In this document: positions 9,610 through 16,953 of the stretch, piece after piece
Numbering within the stretch: the stretch's first letter is position 1
Layout of the letters: each line of letters opens with the position of its first letter
Source: a bacterium
GTDB taxonomy: Bacteria > Verrucomicrobiota > Verrucomicrobiia > Limisphaerales > UBA11358
Assembly: GCA_021780905.1 (NCBI GenBank)
Contig: JAJXXW010000006.1
Span: 1-38,495, forward strand
DNA: 38,495 nucleotides
Reading direction: 5' to 3'
The notes under the pieces: model-generated
Databases searched by the model: none
What the model was told of the DNA's origin: nothing
The model's input: the letters and a program-made list of their open reading frames with translations, nothing else
Made by a program: the position numbers and the translations under genes

Positions 9610-9843
9610 ATGAAAACCAAAATAATCAGTAAGCCACTGGCAATAGCATTGGGCATCATTGGGTTTTTGGTGCTCTATTTGTTTAGTGCTGGCCCAGCCG
9701 TATATTGCGAGAAATTCGGCAGTGTTTGGTATAGTCATTTCATGGGGATTGTTTATGCGCCGATTTCACCGCTACAAACGCACAGCCAGATTTACAGCGA
9801 TTATTTGATGTGGTGGTGGAAATTAGGCGTGGGACAGGGATGA
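9610..9843 (+). CDS. Cassette 3: small membrane protein of unknown function (77 aa)
   Basis: The ATG at 9610 follows the attC3 core by 20 nt; the TGA at 9841 is 4 nt before the truncated attC4. Residues 8-28 are a membrane helix (KPLAIALGIIGFLVLYLFS). The short C-terminal part is aromatic-rich (SDYLMWWWKLG) and probably extracytoplasmic or membrane-associated. The upstream frame that reads through attC3 from 9544 is an artefact of the attC being open. The family is not recognised. Confidence 0.7.
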   Translation: MKTKIISKPLAIALGIIGFLVLYLFSAGPAVYCEKFGSVWYSHFMGIVYAPISPLQTHSQIYSDYLMWWWKLGVGQG

Positions 9844-9847
9844 TGCC

Positions 9848-9907
9848 GCCTAACACAGCGCTGGAGCCAACGCCGATTGCGCCTGGCAGTTTTCGCTTCG
9901 GGTTTCC
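9848..9907 (+). repeat. Truncated attC site 4 (left 60 nt only)
   Basis: The sequence matches the left half of attC2/attC3 from GCCTAAC (9848-9854) through GGGTTTCC (about 9900-9907), then departs abruptly. No GTTRRRY core closes it. The sequence beyond the break is tyrosine-recombinase coding, so the array was cut here by a deletion or illegitimate recombination. Confidence 0.85.
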
Positions 9908-10245
9908 ATTCGTTCCGTCACACGTTTTGCACCAATCTGCATTTGGCCGGCGTGCCGTTGCGTGAAGCGATGGAATTGATGCGGCATAGTGATGTGCGAT
10001 TGACGATGAATATTTATGCGGACACGGCATTGTTTGCATTGCGTCCGGCAATCGAAAAATTGCTGCCGTGGAATTTTACAGAACATGACTCACAAAGAGA
10101 CTCACAAAGAAATGACTTTAGGGGTCTTTTGCCGTCGTTGGCTGTCACGATGAATGATGATGTAAAATGCGGAAAAAGCCTAATGGATATGGGGCTAAAG
10201 TCGCTGTTTGGCATGGTTGGTCACGGAGTGCCGAAAAGTGAAGAA
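9902..10245 (+). pseudogene. C-terminal remnant of a tyrosine recombinase (phage-type integrase)
   Basis: The translated sequence holds the catalytic box II HxxR (FHSFRHTFCTNLH), the His of box III (LMRHSDV) and the nucleophile Tyr in MNIYAD, in the correct order and spacing. Only the last third of such an enzyme is present; the N-terminal and core-binding parts and the box I Arg are missing. Its 5' end coincides with the break in attC4. The open frame runs in sense into the tRNA at its 3' end (to 10314), giving a spurious tail of translated antisense tRNA, so the natural end is uncertain. It resembles generic chromosomal/phage integrases more than IntI. It is unlikely to be functional. Confidence 0.75.
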
Positions 10246-10320
10246 TGGTGCGCGCTGCAGGTTTCGAACCTGCGACCCCTACCGTGTGAAGGTAATGCTC
10301 TACCACTGAGCTAAGCGCGC
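10246..10320 (-). tRNA. tRNA-Val (anticodon CAC)
   Basis: The minus strand folds as a full cloverleaf: acceptor GCGCGCT/AGCGCGC (7 bp), D-arm GCTC/GAGC, anticodon stem TTACC/GGTAG with loop TTCACAC (anticodon CAC), and T-arm GCAGG TTCGAAA CCTGC. The discriminator A and CCA are encoded (10249, then 10248-10246). It reads GTG valine codons. Integrase remnants lie on both sides, consistent with a tRNA used as an integration site. Confidence 0.97.
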
Positions 10321-10444
10321 ATACTACTTAAAAGATGGACTTACAGCGCTCCTGGAAAATATTGTGCTTACCGCTTTAGCCCGGTGGAGTGTGCTTAAGT
10401 CTGTCAACTTAAAACAAACATTTAGCGCAATTTTTCCTGTGAAA

Positions 10445-10515
10445 ATGCGTTCATCCAGAGTCAAAAGAGTAACCGGCGTTTATCTGCGTGGCAAGGTTTT
10501 TTGGTATCACGGTCT
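10445..10515 (+). pseudogene. N-terminal remnant of a tyrosine recombinase
   Basis: From the ATG at 10445 the frame reads RVKRVTGVYLRGKVFWYHG, which looks like the basic start plus 'GVY.RGK.YWY' beta-strand of the arm-binding N-terminus of many chromosomal integrases. Sense is lost right after this, near a GAGAATGTCCCC stretch that precedes a transposase-like frame. It is only about 23 codons, so the assignment rests on a short motif. It could be the other end of the recombinase remnant at 9902-10245 or a different integrase. Confidence 0.4.
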
Positions 10516-10570
10516 CGACTCTTTGAGAATGTCCCCTTTGGCCTGAGTTGCGGTAGTAATTCAGGCCACG

Positions 10571-10690
10571 ATGGAGACACAGACAATGAATCGGAAAGAA
10601 CGGTGGCGAGTTGTGATCATGGCCGGCATCAAAGCTGGGGAGTTGAACTTGGTGGAAGCCACGGCGATGTTGGGGTCGAGTCACCGGCAG
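10571..10690 (+). pseudogene. N-terminal remnant of an insertion-sequence transposase
   Basis: The frame NRKERWRVVIMAGIKAGEL, followed by VEATAMLGSSHRQ, resembles the first helix-turn-helix of transposases of the IS481/ISNCY-like group (pattern 'KER..V..G...GEL...EAA..LG.S.RQ'). After about 40 codons the match ends and no catalytic DDE core follows, so only a stump remains. It probably belongs to an element inserted beside the tRNA. Assignment to a specific IS family is tentative. Confidence 0.45.
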
Positions 10691-10850
10691 TTATCACCTG
10701 CGTCCGCAACCGATTGCTGGGGTAGAACGCAGGACAGGAAAAGGCGGTGCAGTCCCACGGCTTCAAGGTGGTGATCGGTTGGGCCAAGTTCACACGCCGG
10801 CGGCGGCGAAGACGAAAGCTTGAAGCAGGATGGCAAAGGCAGTTGTTCGC

Positions 10851-10877
10851 GCCCGGCTTTGGGGCCGGGCTTTTTTT
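10851..10877 (+). terminator. Rho-independent terminator upstream of the SPFH gene
   Basis: GCCCGGC (10851-10857) pairs with GCCGGGC (10864-10870) around a 6-nt loop and is followed by seven T (10871-10877). It would stop plus-strand transcription coming from the tRNA/transposon debris before the SPFH gene, 75 nt downstream. Confidence 0.8.
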
Positions 10878-10952
10878 ATTGTTTCGCGGCAGAAATAGGC
10901 GTTGAATTGTCGGCGCAGCTCAACCATTTAACCATTCAATAAAATAAAACCT

Positions 10953-11729
10953 ATGGCAGACCTCATCTCCCTCATCATCAAAGGTGGCTTTTACTCGGTC
11001 ATCGCCGTCGCGGTCATCTTGGTCGTCTTCGTTTTGCCACAGGCGATTCGCATCCTGCGCGAATACGAGCGCGGCGTGATTTTCCGGCTCGGCAAGCTCC
11101 AGGGCGCGAAGGGACCGGGGCTGATTCTGCTGATTCCCATCATTGACAAGATGGTGAAGATGGATTTGCGCGTCGTGACGATTGACGTGCCCAAGCAGGA
11201 GATTATGACCAAGGACAACGTGCCGGCCACGGTGGACGCGGTGATGTATTTCCGCGTGGTGGACCCGAACGCGGCGGTGGTAAAGGTGGAAAATTTCTGG
11301 AAGGCGACCTCGCTGATCGGCCAGACGACCTTGCGCAGCGTGCTCGGCCAGTCGGCACTGGACGAACTGCTGTCGCAGCGCGATGTCATCAACCAGAAAT
11401 TGCAGGAGATCATTGACAAGCAAACCGAGCCGTGGGGCATCAAGGTCACGTCGGTCGAGGTCAAGGAAGTGTCGCTGCCCGACAGCATGAAGCGCGCGAT
11501 GGCCAAGCAGGCCGAGGCCGAACGCGAACGGCGCGCGAAAGTGGTGAACGCCGAGGGCGAATTCCAGGCCGCCGAGAAAATGGTGCAGGCCGCCGCGTTG
11601 ATCGCCAAGGAGCCGATTGCACTGCAACTACGCTACCTCCAGACCATGCGCGAAATGGCGAGCGAACACAACACGACCACGTTTCTGCCGCTGCCGATAG
11701 ATTTGTTCAGCGCGTTTTTGAAGAAATAG
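10953..11729 (+). CDS. SPFH/band-7 domain protein, slipin type
   Basis: The 258-residue protein has an N-terminal membrane helix (about residues 12-32, GFYSVIAVAVILVVFVLP). The slipin hallmark follows directly (REYERGVIFRLGKLQGAKGPG), then a full SPFH domain (to ~residue 185) and a helical tail rich in Ala/Glu (AMAKQAEAERERRAKVVNAE). Slipins scaffold membrane microdomains and often regulate proteases or transporters; they normally oligomerise at the inner membrane. There is no NfeD partner here. Instead it is followed after 11 nt by a membrane TPR protein and then a zinc-ribbon protein, probably one transcript. The start is preceded by an AT-rich leader without a clear Shine-Dalgarno sequence. 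Confidence 0.93.
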   Translation: MADLISLIIKGGFYSVIAVAVILVVFVLPQAIRILREYERGVIFRLGKLQGAKGPGLILLIPIIDKMVKMDLRVVTIDVPKQEIMTKDNVPATVDAVMYFRVVDPNAAVVKVENFWKATSLIGQTTLRSVLGQSALDELLSQRDVINQKLQEIIDKQTEPWGIKVTSVEVKEVSLPDSMKRAMAKQAEAERERRAKVVNAEGEFQAAEKMVQAAALIAKEPIALQLRYLQTMREMASEHNTTTFLPLPIDLFSAFLKK

Positions 11730-11740
11730 CTGATGCTCCG

Positions 11741-12778
11741 ATGATTCTTTTGAACACCGGCATTCTGGCGGTCGTCGCGCCGGTCGTGTGGTGGCTGACC
11801 GGTCGGGATAAGTCCTGGGACGGACAGAGCAAGCAGGGCCGGCATTTCACCCGCGCGCTGCGGACGGTGGCGGTGTCCTTCCTGTTTTTCATCATGCTGT
11901 GGACGGCCGAGGGCGGCGGCGGCGCAGCGGCGGTTCCGCTGCTGCTCATCTTTCCGATTCTCATCGCGTTGGCGTTGCGGAGCAGTGTATCGGAAATTTT
12001 CGCCGGCGGCTTTCTGCGGCTGGTGGACCCGGCCCTGCATGACCGGCGCGAAATGGATTTGAAATGTGCGCAACGGCACCGGGACAACATCGCGTGGCTC
12101 ATCCACCATGACAAACGCGAAGAGGCCGTCCGGCTGTGCGAGGAACTTAAAAAATCCGGCGAACTGGACGCGGCCACGCTCGCGAACACACTGGAATTTC
12201 TGGGCGTCCCGCAGGATTTTGGAAAGATTTCCGAGCCGCTCCACGAGGCCCGGCGCCTGCGCGCCTTGGCGAGATTTTCCGAGGCGGAAACTTATTTGCG
12301 GACGCGACTGGTAACGCACCCGGCGGATTCCGGCGCGGCGCTGCTGCTAATGCGGGTTTGCGCCGAGGATTTGCGGCGGCCGGACGCGGCGGCGAACGTG
12401 CTGGCGGCGCTGGAAAAGCAGCCGCGCGTTTCGCCCGACCATCTGGAATTCGCCCGGCGCTCGCTGGCAGAATGGCGGCGGCCGAAGCCGGGGATTTCCC
12501 CGGTGGAAGTCCTACCGCACACCCTGGACGAAATGTTGAAGCAGAAATGTTACGGGTCGGCGATCGGGTTTTTGGAGGAAAAAATCAAGGCGCAGCCGCG
12601 CGAACTGGACTGGCGTTTGAAGCTGGCGGAGGTCCACGCGGTGCATTGCGACAATTGGCCGCGCGCGGAAAAAATCGTCCGGCAGTTGGCGGTCGAGAAA
12701 ATTTTCGGCGCGGACCAGCTTGCCTTCGCCGAGTCGAAATTAAAAGGGTGGCGCGAAAGCCAGTTGCCGCTTAAATAG
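11741..12778 (+). CDS. Membrane-anchored TPR-like protein
   Basis: I chose the ATG at 11741, 11 nt after the SPFH stop; the longer frame from 11432 would overlap the SPFH gene. The 345-residue product starts with three hydrophobic segments (about 4-19, 44-56 and 65-83). A helical-repeat domain follows (from ~110), with TPR-like pairs such as ALARFSEAETYLRTRL, LLMRVCAEDLRRPDAAANVL and CYGSAIGFLEEKIKAQP. Such domains bind partner proteins. The neighbourhood suggests work together with the SPFH scaffold, but no specific role is known. Confidence 0.85.
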   Translation: MILLNTGILAVVAPVVWWLTGRDKSWDGQSKQGRHFTRALRTVAVSFLFFIMLWTAEGGGGAAAVPLLLIFPILIALALRSSVSEIFAGGFLRLVDPALHDRREMDLKCAQRHRDNIAWLIHHDKREEAVRLCEELKKSGELDAATLANTLEFLGVPQDFGKISEPLHEARRLRALARFSEAETYLRTRLVTHPADSGAALLLMRVCAEDLRRPDAAANVLAALEKQPRVSPDHLEFARRSLAEWRRPKPGISPVEVLPHTLDEMLKQKCYGSAIGFLEEKIKAQPRELDWRLKLAEVHAVHCDNWPRAEKIVRQLAVEKIFGADQLAFAESKLKGWRESQLPLK

Positions 12779-12787
12779 TCACGTTTT

Positions 12788-13033
12788 ATGCCCCTTTACG
12801 AATACGAACTCTGCGAAGGCGAATGCAAGGTGTGCGGCGGATCGTTCACACTGAACCGTCCGCTGTCCGCGCCGCCGCTGACCCAATGCCCGGCGTGCAA
12901 GAAACCGGTGCGCAAGGTCATCTCCGCCTTCACCACGCCGCACAAACTCAAACCGCTGTCCGTGACCGACGCGAAGAAGGCCGGCTTCCAAGTCTACAAG
13001 CGGCTGGGCAAGGGCGAATACGAGCGGCAGTGA
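12788..13033 (+). CDS. FmdB-like zinc-ribbon protein (81 aa)
   Basis: MPLYEYELCEGECKVCGG opens like the FmdB family regulatory-type zinc ribbon (MP.YEY.C..C). The pairs C13/C16 and C34/C37 (CPACKKP) form the likely metal site, and C9 is extra. The C-terminal half is basic and ends KRLGKGEYERQ. The gene begins 9 nt after the TPR gene, so it is the third member of the SPFH cluster. Family members are small putative nucleic-acid or protein-binding zinc ribbons; their function is poorly defined. Confidence 0.85.
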   Translation: MPLYEYELCEGECKVCGGSFTLNRPLSAPPLTQCPACKKPVRKVISAFTTPHKLKPLSVTDAKKAGFQVYKRLGKGEYERQ

Positions 13034-13140
13034 CGGGTTCAACCTTTGAATTATAGATTGTTTAGCCGAAAATTCCGGCAAAAAGTGTCGTATGTTCAAA
13101 TTCAAGCCAAAGAGTCCTGCCATTTCTTTTTGAATTGATT

Positions 13141-13169
13141 TTGACGGACGTTGTCCCTTGTTCTAGGGT
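13141..13169 (+). promoter_or_regulatory. Candidate sigma-70-type promoter
   Basis: TTGACG (13141-13146) and TAGGGT (13164-13169) are 17 nt apart and end 12 nt before the ATG at 13182. The -35 is good and the -10 is weak, and the leader would be almost absent. The call is tentative. Confidence 0.35.
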
Positions 13170-13181
13170 GAATCGAGCAAA

Positions 13182-14171
13182 ATGAACTTCCACCTGTCCA
13201 GACCAATGCTTGTGCTGCTGGCGGTAGCGTCGGTGCCGCTGACCGCGTCGGCGCAGGGCATTATTATTTTCTCCAAGCCGGCGGATGTGCCGACGGAGAA
13301 GAAAGAAGCGGATGTTCCAACCATGACCCATCACGCCAGCGATTTCAACGCACCCAAACAGATCTTCAACAGCAGTCCGGAAGATTTGCCAATGCTGGCA
13401 CCCGCGCCGGCAAACAACAATAACGCCTCGGTCCGAGACGCGCTGGACAAGCGCAAGAATTGGACGCTGCTGACGCCGGAGCAAATTCTCGGCATTCCGA
13501 CTGCGGAACAAATCCTGGGCCTTCCGGAGAAGGACAGCGATAAAAACCTCACGCTGGAGCAAAAATTTTTGAACCGCCAAAGCCGGCCGGCCGCGGTTGC
13601 CGCCGACGGCGGGCGGGCCGGCGAGCCGATGCGGTGGAATCCGGCGGCCGCGGCGAACCCGTTTGTCCTGAAAAGCAAAGCGGACGGAGACAATCCGTCC
13701 GGCCCGACGGCGGAGAAATTGGAGCCGGGCACAAAATTTTTCAACCCTTTCGTGAGTGGTTCGGGTCAGGCCAGCCGCCCGGATGACAATTCCGGTTCCG
13801 CCTGGACTTCCGACTTTGCCCGGCCTTCCCGGCCCAAGCCAAGCCCGGAGCAGCAGGCGGAGATGGAAAGTTTCCGGGCATTGATGCAACCAAATCCGGT
13901 GCCGGGTCAGACCCCGGTGGCAACGCGATTCAACGTGCCGCCCGCGCCGGCACCGGATCCGTTTTTGCAAGCGCGGCCAGTGGGCAATCCCGTCGGCCTG
14001 GATGTTTCGCCACTGGGGAAATTATTTTCTGAACCGACCGGCATCTTGCCGTTGCCGGCCGTCAGCACGCCTCCGCCTACGCCGATCAACGTCCGCCCCA
14101 AATGGCAGGCGCAACCGCCGCCGTGGCTGACGCCCGGCCCGCCGGCACCCAAACCCGGCTGGACCTATTAG
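13182..14171 (+). CDS. Secreted proline-rich protein of unknown function (329 aa)
   Basis: A clear signal peptide (MNFHLSRPMLVLLAVASVPL, then TASAQG) is followed by a low-complexity, proline- and alanine-rich chain with no cysteines and little predicted fold. A short internal duplication stands out: TPEQILGIP and TAEQILGLP (about residues 98-114). The C-terminus is almost pure Pro/Ala/Gly (WLTPGPPAPKPGWTY). It is probably a periplasmic or cell-envelope linker protein. It converges on the PilB-type ATPase gene and the two stop codons overlap (14168-14171). I do not recognise a family. Confidence 0.8.
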   Translation: MNFHLSRPMLVLLAVASVPLTASAQGIIIFSKPADVPTEKKEADVPTMTHHASDFNAPKQIFNSSPEDLPMLAPAPANNNNASVRDALDKRKNWTLLTPEQILGIPTAEQILGLPEKDSDKNLTLEQKFLNRQSRPAAVAADGGRAGEPMRWNPAAAANPFVLKSKADGDNPSGPTAEKLEPGTKFFNPFVSGSGQASRPDDNSGSAWTSDFARPSRPKPSPEQQAEMESFRALMQPNPVPGQTPVATRFNVPPAPAPDPFLQARPVGNPVGLDVSPLGKLFSEPTGILPLPAVSTPPPTPINVRPKWQAQPPPWLTPGPPAPKPGWTY

Positions 14172-15913
14172 TAGGTGCCCGTGCCGAGCATGACCTGTTC
14201 GAGCGTGGAGATGCCGGCGCGGGCGCGGTCCAGCGCCACCATGCGCAGTGTGTGCATGCCTTGGTTGACGGCCACCTTGCCCATTTCCCGCGTGCTGGCC
14301 CGCGCGATGATCAATTTGCGGATCTGGTCGGAAATGGTCATGGCCTCGATGATGGCCATGCGGCCCGCATAGCCGGAATTCTTGCACCGGTCGCAGCCGC
14401 GCCCGCGATACAGTGGCACGCCATCAAAGGTGGAGGAATCGATCCCCAAGTCTTCAAACATTTTGGCCGGATACGTCACCGGCTCCTTGCAGTGCGAACA
14501 GATGCGGCGCATGAGGCGTTGCGCGCAGGAGAGAATCACCGAGGATGAAATCAAAAACGGCGCGATGCCCATGTCATCCAGGCGCGCGATGGCGCCCGGC
14601 GCGTCGTTACAGTGCATCGTGGACAAAACCTGGTGGCCGGTGAGCGCGGCCTCGATCGCGATTTCCGCCGTCTCGGTGTCGCGAATTTCGCCGATCATGA
14701 TGATGTCGGGGTCCTGGCGCAGGATGGAGCGCAGCGCGTTGGCAAACGAGAGGCCGATTTCCTTCTTGGTCGGCACCTGGTTGATGCCGGGAATCTGGAA
14801 CTCCACCGGGTCTTCCACGGTGATGATGTTCCAGGTCGGATTGTTCAACTCGTTTAGCGCAGAATAGAGGGTGGTGGTCTTGCCGGAGCCGGTTGGCCCG
14901 GTCACGAGAATCAAGCCGTGGGGCGCATCAATGGCGCTCTTGAACTGCCGGAACGTGCTTTCGTCGAGTCCGAGCTTGTCGAGGCTGGCGGACAAATTGG
15001 TCTTGTCGAGGACGCGCAGCACGATTTTCTCCCCGTGAACGGTTGGCAGAATCGAAACGCGCAAATCGTAGTCCTTGCCGCTGACCTTGACGCGCATCCG
15101 GCCGTCCTGCGGCAGCCGGCGCTCGGCGATGTCCAGGTTCGACATGATTTTGAGACGCGAGGCCAGCGCGAGTTGCATCTGTTTGGGCGGCGGCGTGGCG
15201 TCAATCAGCACGCCATCCACGCGGTAGCGCAGGCGCATCTGTTTTTCAAACGGCTCGAGGTGAATGTCGCTCGCGCGATCCTTGATGGCCTGCAGCAGGA
15301 TCAGGTTGGCCAGTTTGATGACCGGCGCCTCCTCGCTGGACGCCGCCAGCTGATCCAGACTGACCTCCTCAACCGTTTCCTTGACGGACTGGATGGTGTC
15401 GCCATCGCCCTCTGCATCCACGCGCCTTTGCGCGTCCTGGATGATGTCCTCCATCGATCCGGTCTTGGCGGAATCAATGGCGGCGAGTTTGTCCGTGATG
15501 GCCTTTTCTGAGGCGATGAGCGGGATGATTTCCAGCTTGGCAATGCGCTTGACGTCATCCAGGGCCATGACGTTCAACGGATCGGCCATGGCGAGGAATA
15601 ATTTATTTTCCAGCCGGCTGACGGGAACCAGCTTGTGGTTTTGAGCCGTTTCGCGCGGGATCAACTCGATCACTTCCGGCGCAATGTTGACATGGGCCAG
15701 ATTGACAGGCGTGACGTTTAGCACCCTGCCCATGCTGACGGCCAAGTCGTCCGGGCTGACGTATTGCCGGTCTTTGTCAATCAGCAGCTTGACCAGCCGC
15801 GCTCCCTCCTTTTTCTGGCGGTCGAGGAGTTCCTCAATCTGGCTGGGACTCAACAATCCGTCCTCGACGAGGGCGTCGGCGATGCGTTCGGCAAATGATT
15901 TGATTTTGGCCAT
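14168..15913 (-). CDS. PilB/GspE-type secretion or pilus-assembly ATPase
   Basis: The 581-residue protein has the standard layout of type IV pilus / type II secretion extension ATPases. An N-terminal GspE/MshEN domain covers about residues 55-145. The N2 domain has DIHLEPFEKQMRLRYRVDG. The ATPase core has a Walker A (GPTGSGKTTTLY, ~337-348), Asp box (TVEDPVEFQ), Walker B (DPDIIMIGEIRD), His box (GHQVLSTMHCND) and a tetracysteine zinc site (CSHC...CDRC). It powers pilin or pseudopilin assembly at the inner membrane. No PilC, PilT or pilin gene is visible here. It follows the TPR-MshEN gene by 2 nt and is certainly co-transcribed with it. Confidence 0.95.
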   Translation of the reverse strand: MAKIKSFAERIADALVEDGLLSPSQIEELLDRQKKEGARLVKLLIDKDRQYVSPDDLAVSMGRVLNVTPVNLAHVNIAPEVIELIPRETAQNHKLVPVSRLENKLFLAMADPLNVMALDDVKRIAKLEIIPLIASEKAITDKLAAIDSAKTGSMEDIIQDAQRRVDAEGDGDTIQSVKETVEEVSLDQLAASSEEAPVIKLANLILLQAIKDRASDIHLEPFEKQMRLRYRVDGVLIDATPPPKQMQLALASRLKIMSNLDIAERRLPQDGRMRVKVSGKDYDLRVSILPTVHGEKIVLRVLDKTNLSASLDKLGLDESTFRQFKSAIDAPHGLILVTGPTGSGKTTTLYSALNELNNPTWNIITVEDPVEFQIPGINQVPTKKEIGLSFANALRSILRQDPDIIMIGEIRDTETAEIAIEAALTGHQVLSTMHCNDAPGAIARLDDMGIAPFLISSSVILSCAQRLMRRICSHCKEPVTYPAKMFEDLGIDSSTFDGVPLYRGRGCDRCKNSGYAGRMAIIEAMTISDQIRKLIIARASTREMGKVAVNQGMHTLRMVALDRARAGISTLEQVMLGTGTY

Positions 15914-15915
15914 GG

Positions 15916-16764
15916 TCAGCGGAAAACCTTGCGCAGGTTGGCGACGATCTGGTTCGGTGGCGAGAGATACCAGAGCAAACGGTGCGTGGTCGCCTCGGCC
16001 AGTTCCTTGGCCGCCTGCTGGTTGAACGGATTGGCCGTCGCCACCATGATGGCCTTGCTCATGCGGTCAATCGGCAGCACGCACCAGCGCCGGCAGACCT
16101 CCGCCGGAAACCCGCGCGCTAGTTCAATCTCCACGTCGTAAGCATCAAGCGGCATATAGGCCACGCGGGATTTTTCAATGAGCAGGCGCAGCGATTTGTC
16201 AACCAGGTAAATCCCCTTTTCATGGAGCGTCTGGATGAACGGTTCCACCGGATCCGTCAGCGTCATGGCCGGGTCCACATTCCGCCAGCATAAGTCAAAA
16301 TCCCCGGCGGTAATGAGTTTGCTCTCCACATAAAGCTTATACATGGTCTTGCGCCCGTCATCAATCTGGTCGTTGACCGCCTTCCGCGCCTTGCGTCGGA
16401 GCAGCGTGGTCTCCGAAACGGACGCTTGGGCGACGGGATCGCTGGCGGGCTGCACCACCGCGCTGCTCGCCTTCTCCTCGATCTGTTGCAAGGCCTGGCG
16501 CACATCGGCATCTTCCGGCCGCCGCTGCAGGATGGTTTCGTATTCCAAAATCGCCGAAGAAAGCTGGCCCTGCTGCAAGTAGGCCTGCGCGATGCGCTTC
16601 GAGGTGTTGATAACATCATCCTCGCGCCCGAGCTTCGAGTAGGCCTCCTTGAGGATTTCCAGCGACTGCGTGTCGCTTGACTGCGACTGCACAATCACCT
16701 CGAACATCTCAATCGTCTGCAACAATTGAGCTTCCTCACCCGGGTTTAATGTTGGCGTCGCCAT
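15916..16764 (-). CDS. TPR protein with C-terminal MshEN-like domain
   Basis: The 282-residue product has an N-terminal helical repeat region (about 15-95; LEILKEAYSKLGREDDVINT, AYLQQGQLSSAILEYETIL). A linker follows, and then a C-terminal module (~175-282) resembling the N-terminal domain of PilB/GspE ATPases (VCRRWCVLPIDRMSKAIMVA, followed by TANPFN). It has no Walker motifs, so it is not an ATPase. Its tight coupling to the ATPase gene (2-nt gap) suggests a dedicated adaptor or regulatory partner, perhaps linking ATPase and platform proteins or sensing a nucleotide such as c-di-GMP, as some MshEN domains do. That role is inference. Confidence 0.85.
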   Translation of the reverse strand: MATPTLNPGEEAQLLQTIEMFEVIVQSQSSDTQSLEILKEAYSKLGREDDVINTSKRIAQAYLQQGQLSSAILEYETILQRRPEDADVRQALQQIEEKASSAVVQPASDPVAQASVSETTLLRRKARKAVNDQIDDGRKTMYKLYVESKLITAGDFDLCWRNVDPAMTLTDPVEPFIQTLHEKGIYLVDKSLRLLIEKSRVAYMPLDAYDVEIELARGFPAEVCRRWCVLPIDRMSKAIMVATANPFNQQAAKELAEATTHRLLWYLSPPNQIVANLRKVFR

Positions 16765-16835
16765 TGGGGAATTTTAAGCAAATCCGCTGCCAAGTTAAGC
16801 GGCTCCCGCCGCCAACGCAATCCAAAGAAATGGCA

Positions 16836-16857
16836 AATTTATTTCGATAAATAAATT
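16836..16857. promoter_or_regulatory. AT-rich palindrome upstream of the pilus ATPase operon
   Basis: AATTTATTT and AAATAAATT form 9-bp arms around CGAT, 72 nt upstream of the ATG at 16764. In the minus direction the same segment offers TTGTCG and ATAAAT with a 17-nt spacer, a possible promoter. It may be an operator overlapping the operon promoter; there is no further evidence. Confidence 0.3.
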
Positions 16858-16953
16858 CTCGACAACGTGCGTCAATGCGCCGCACCCATTTTTCCCGGGT
16901 GCGCCTTGACGTAGGCGGCAACCCTCTGGCTGCCCATGCCCGGCCGCGCGGGC

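Noticed and set aside
8317..9907. CRISPR-like array made of regularly spaced repeats
   Set aside because: The repeats are 108 nt, the spacers are 350-600 nt and contain genes, and the ends match attC core sites.
10246..10314. Protein-like tail QVSNLRPLPCEGNALPLS at the end of the integrase frame
   Set aside because: This is the translated antisense of tRNA-Val, a well-known artefact, not part of the recombinase.
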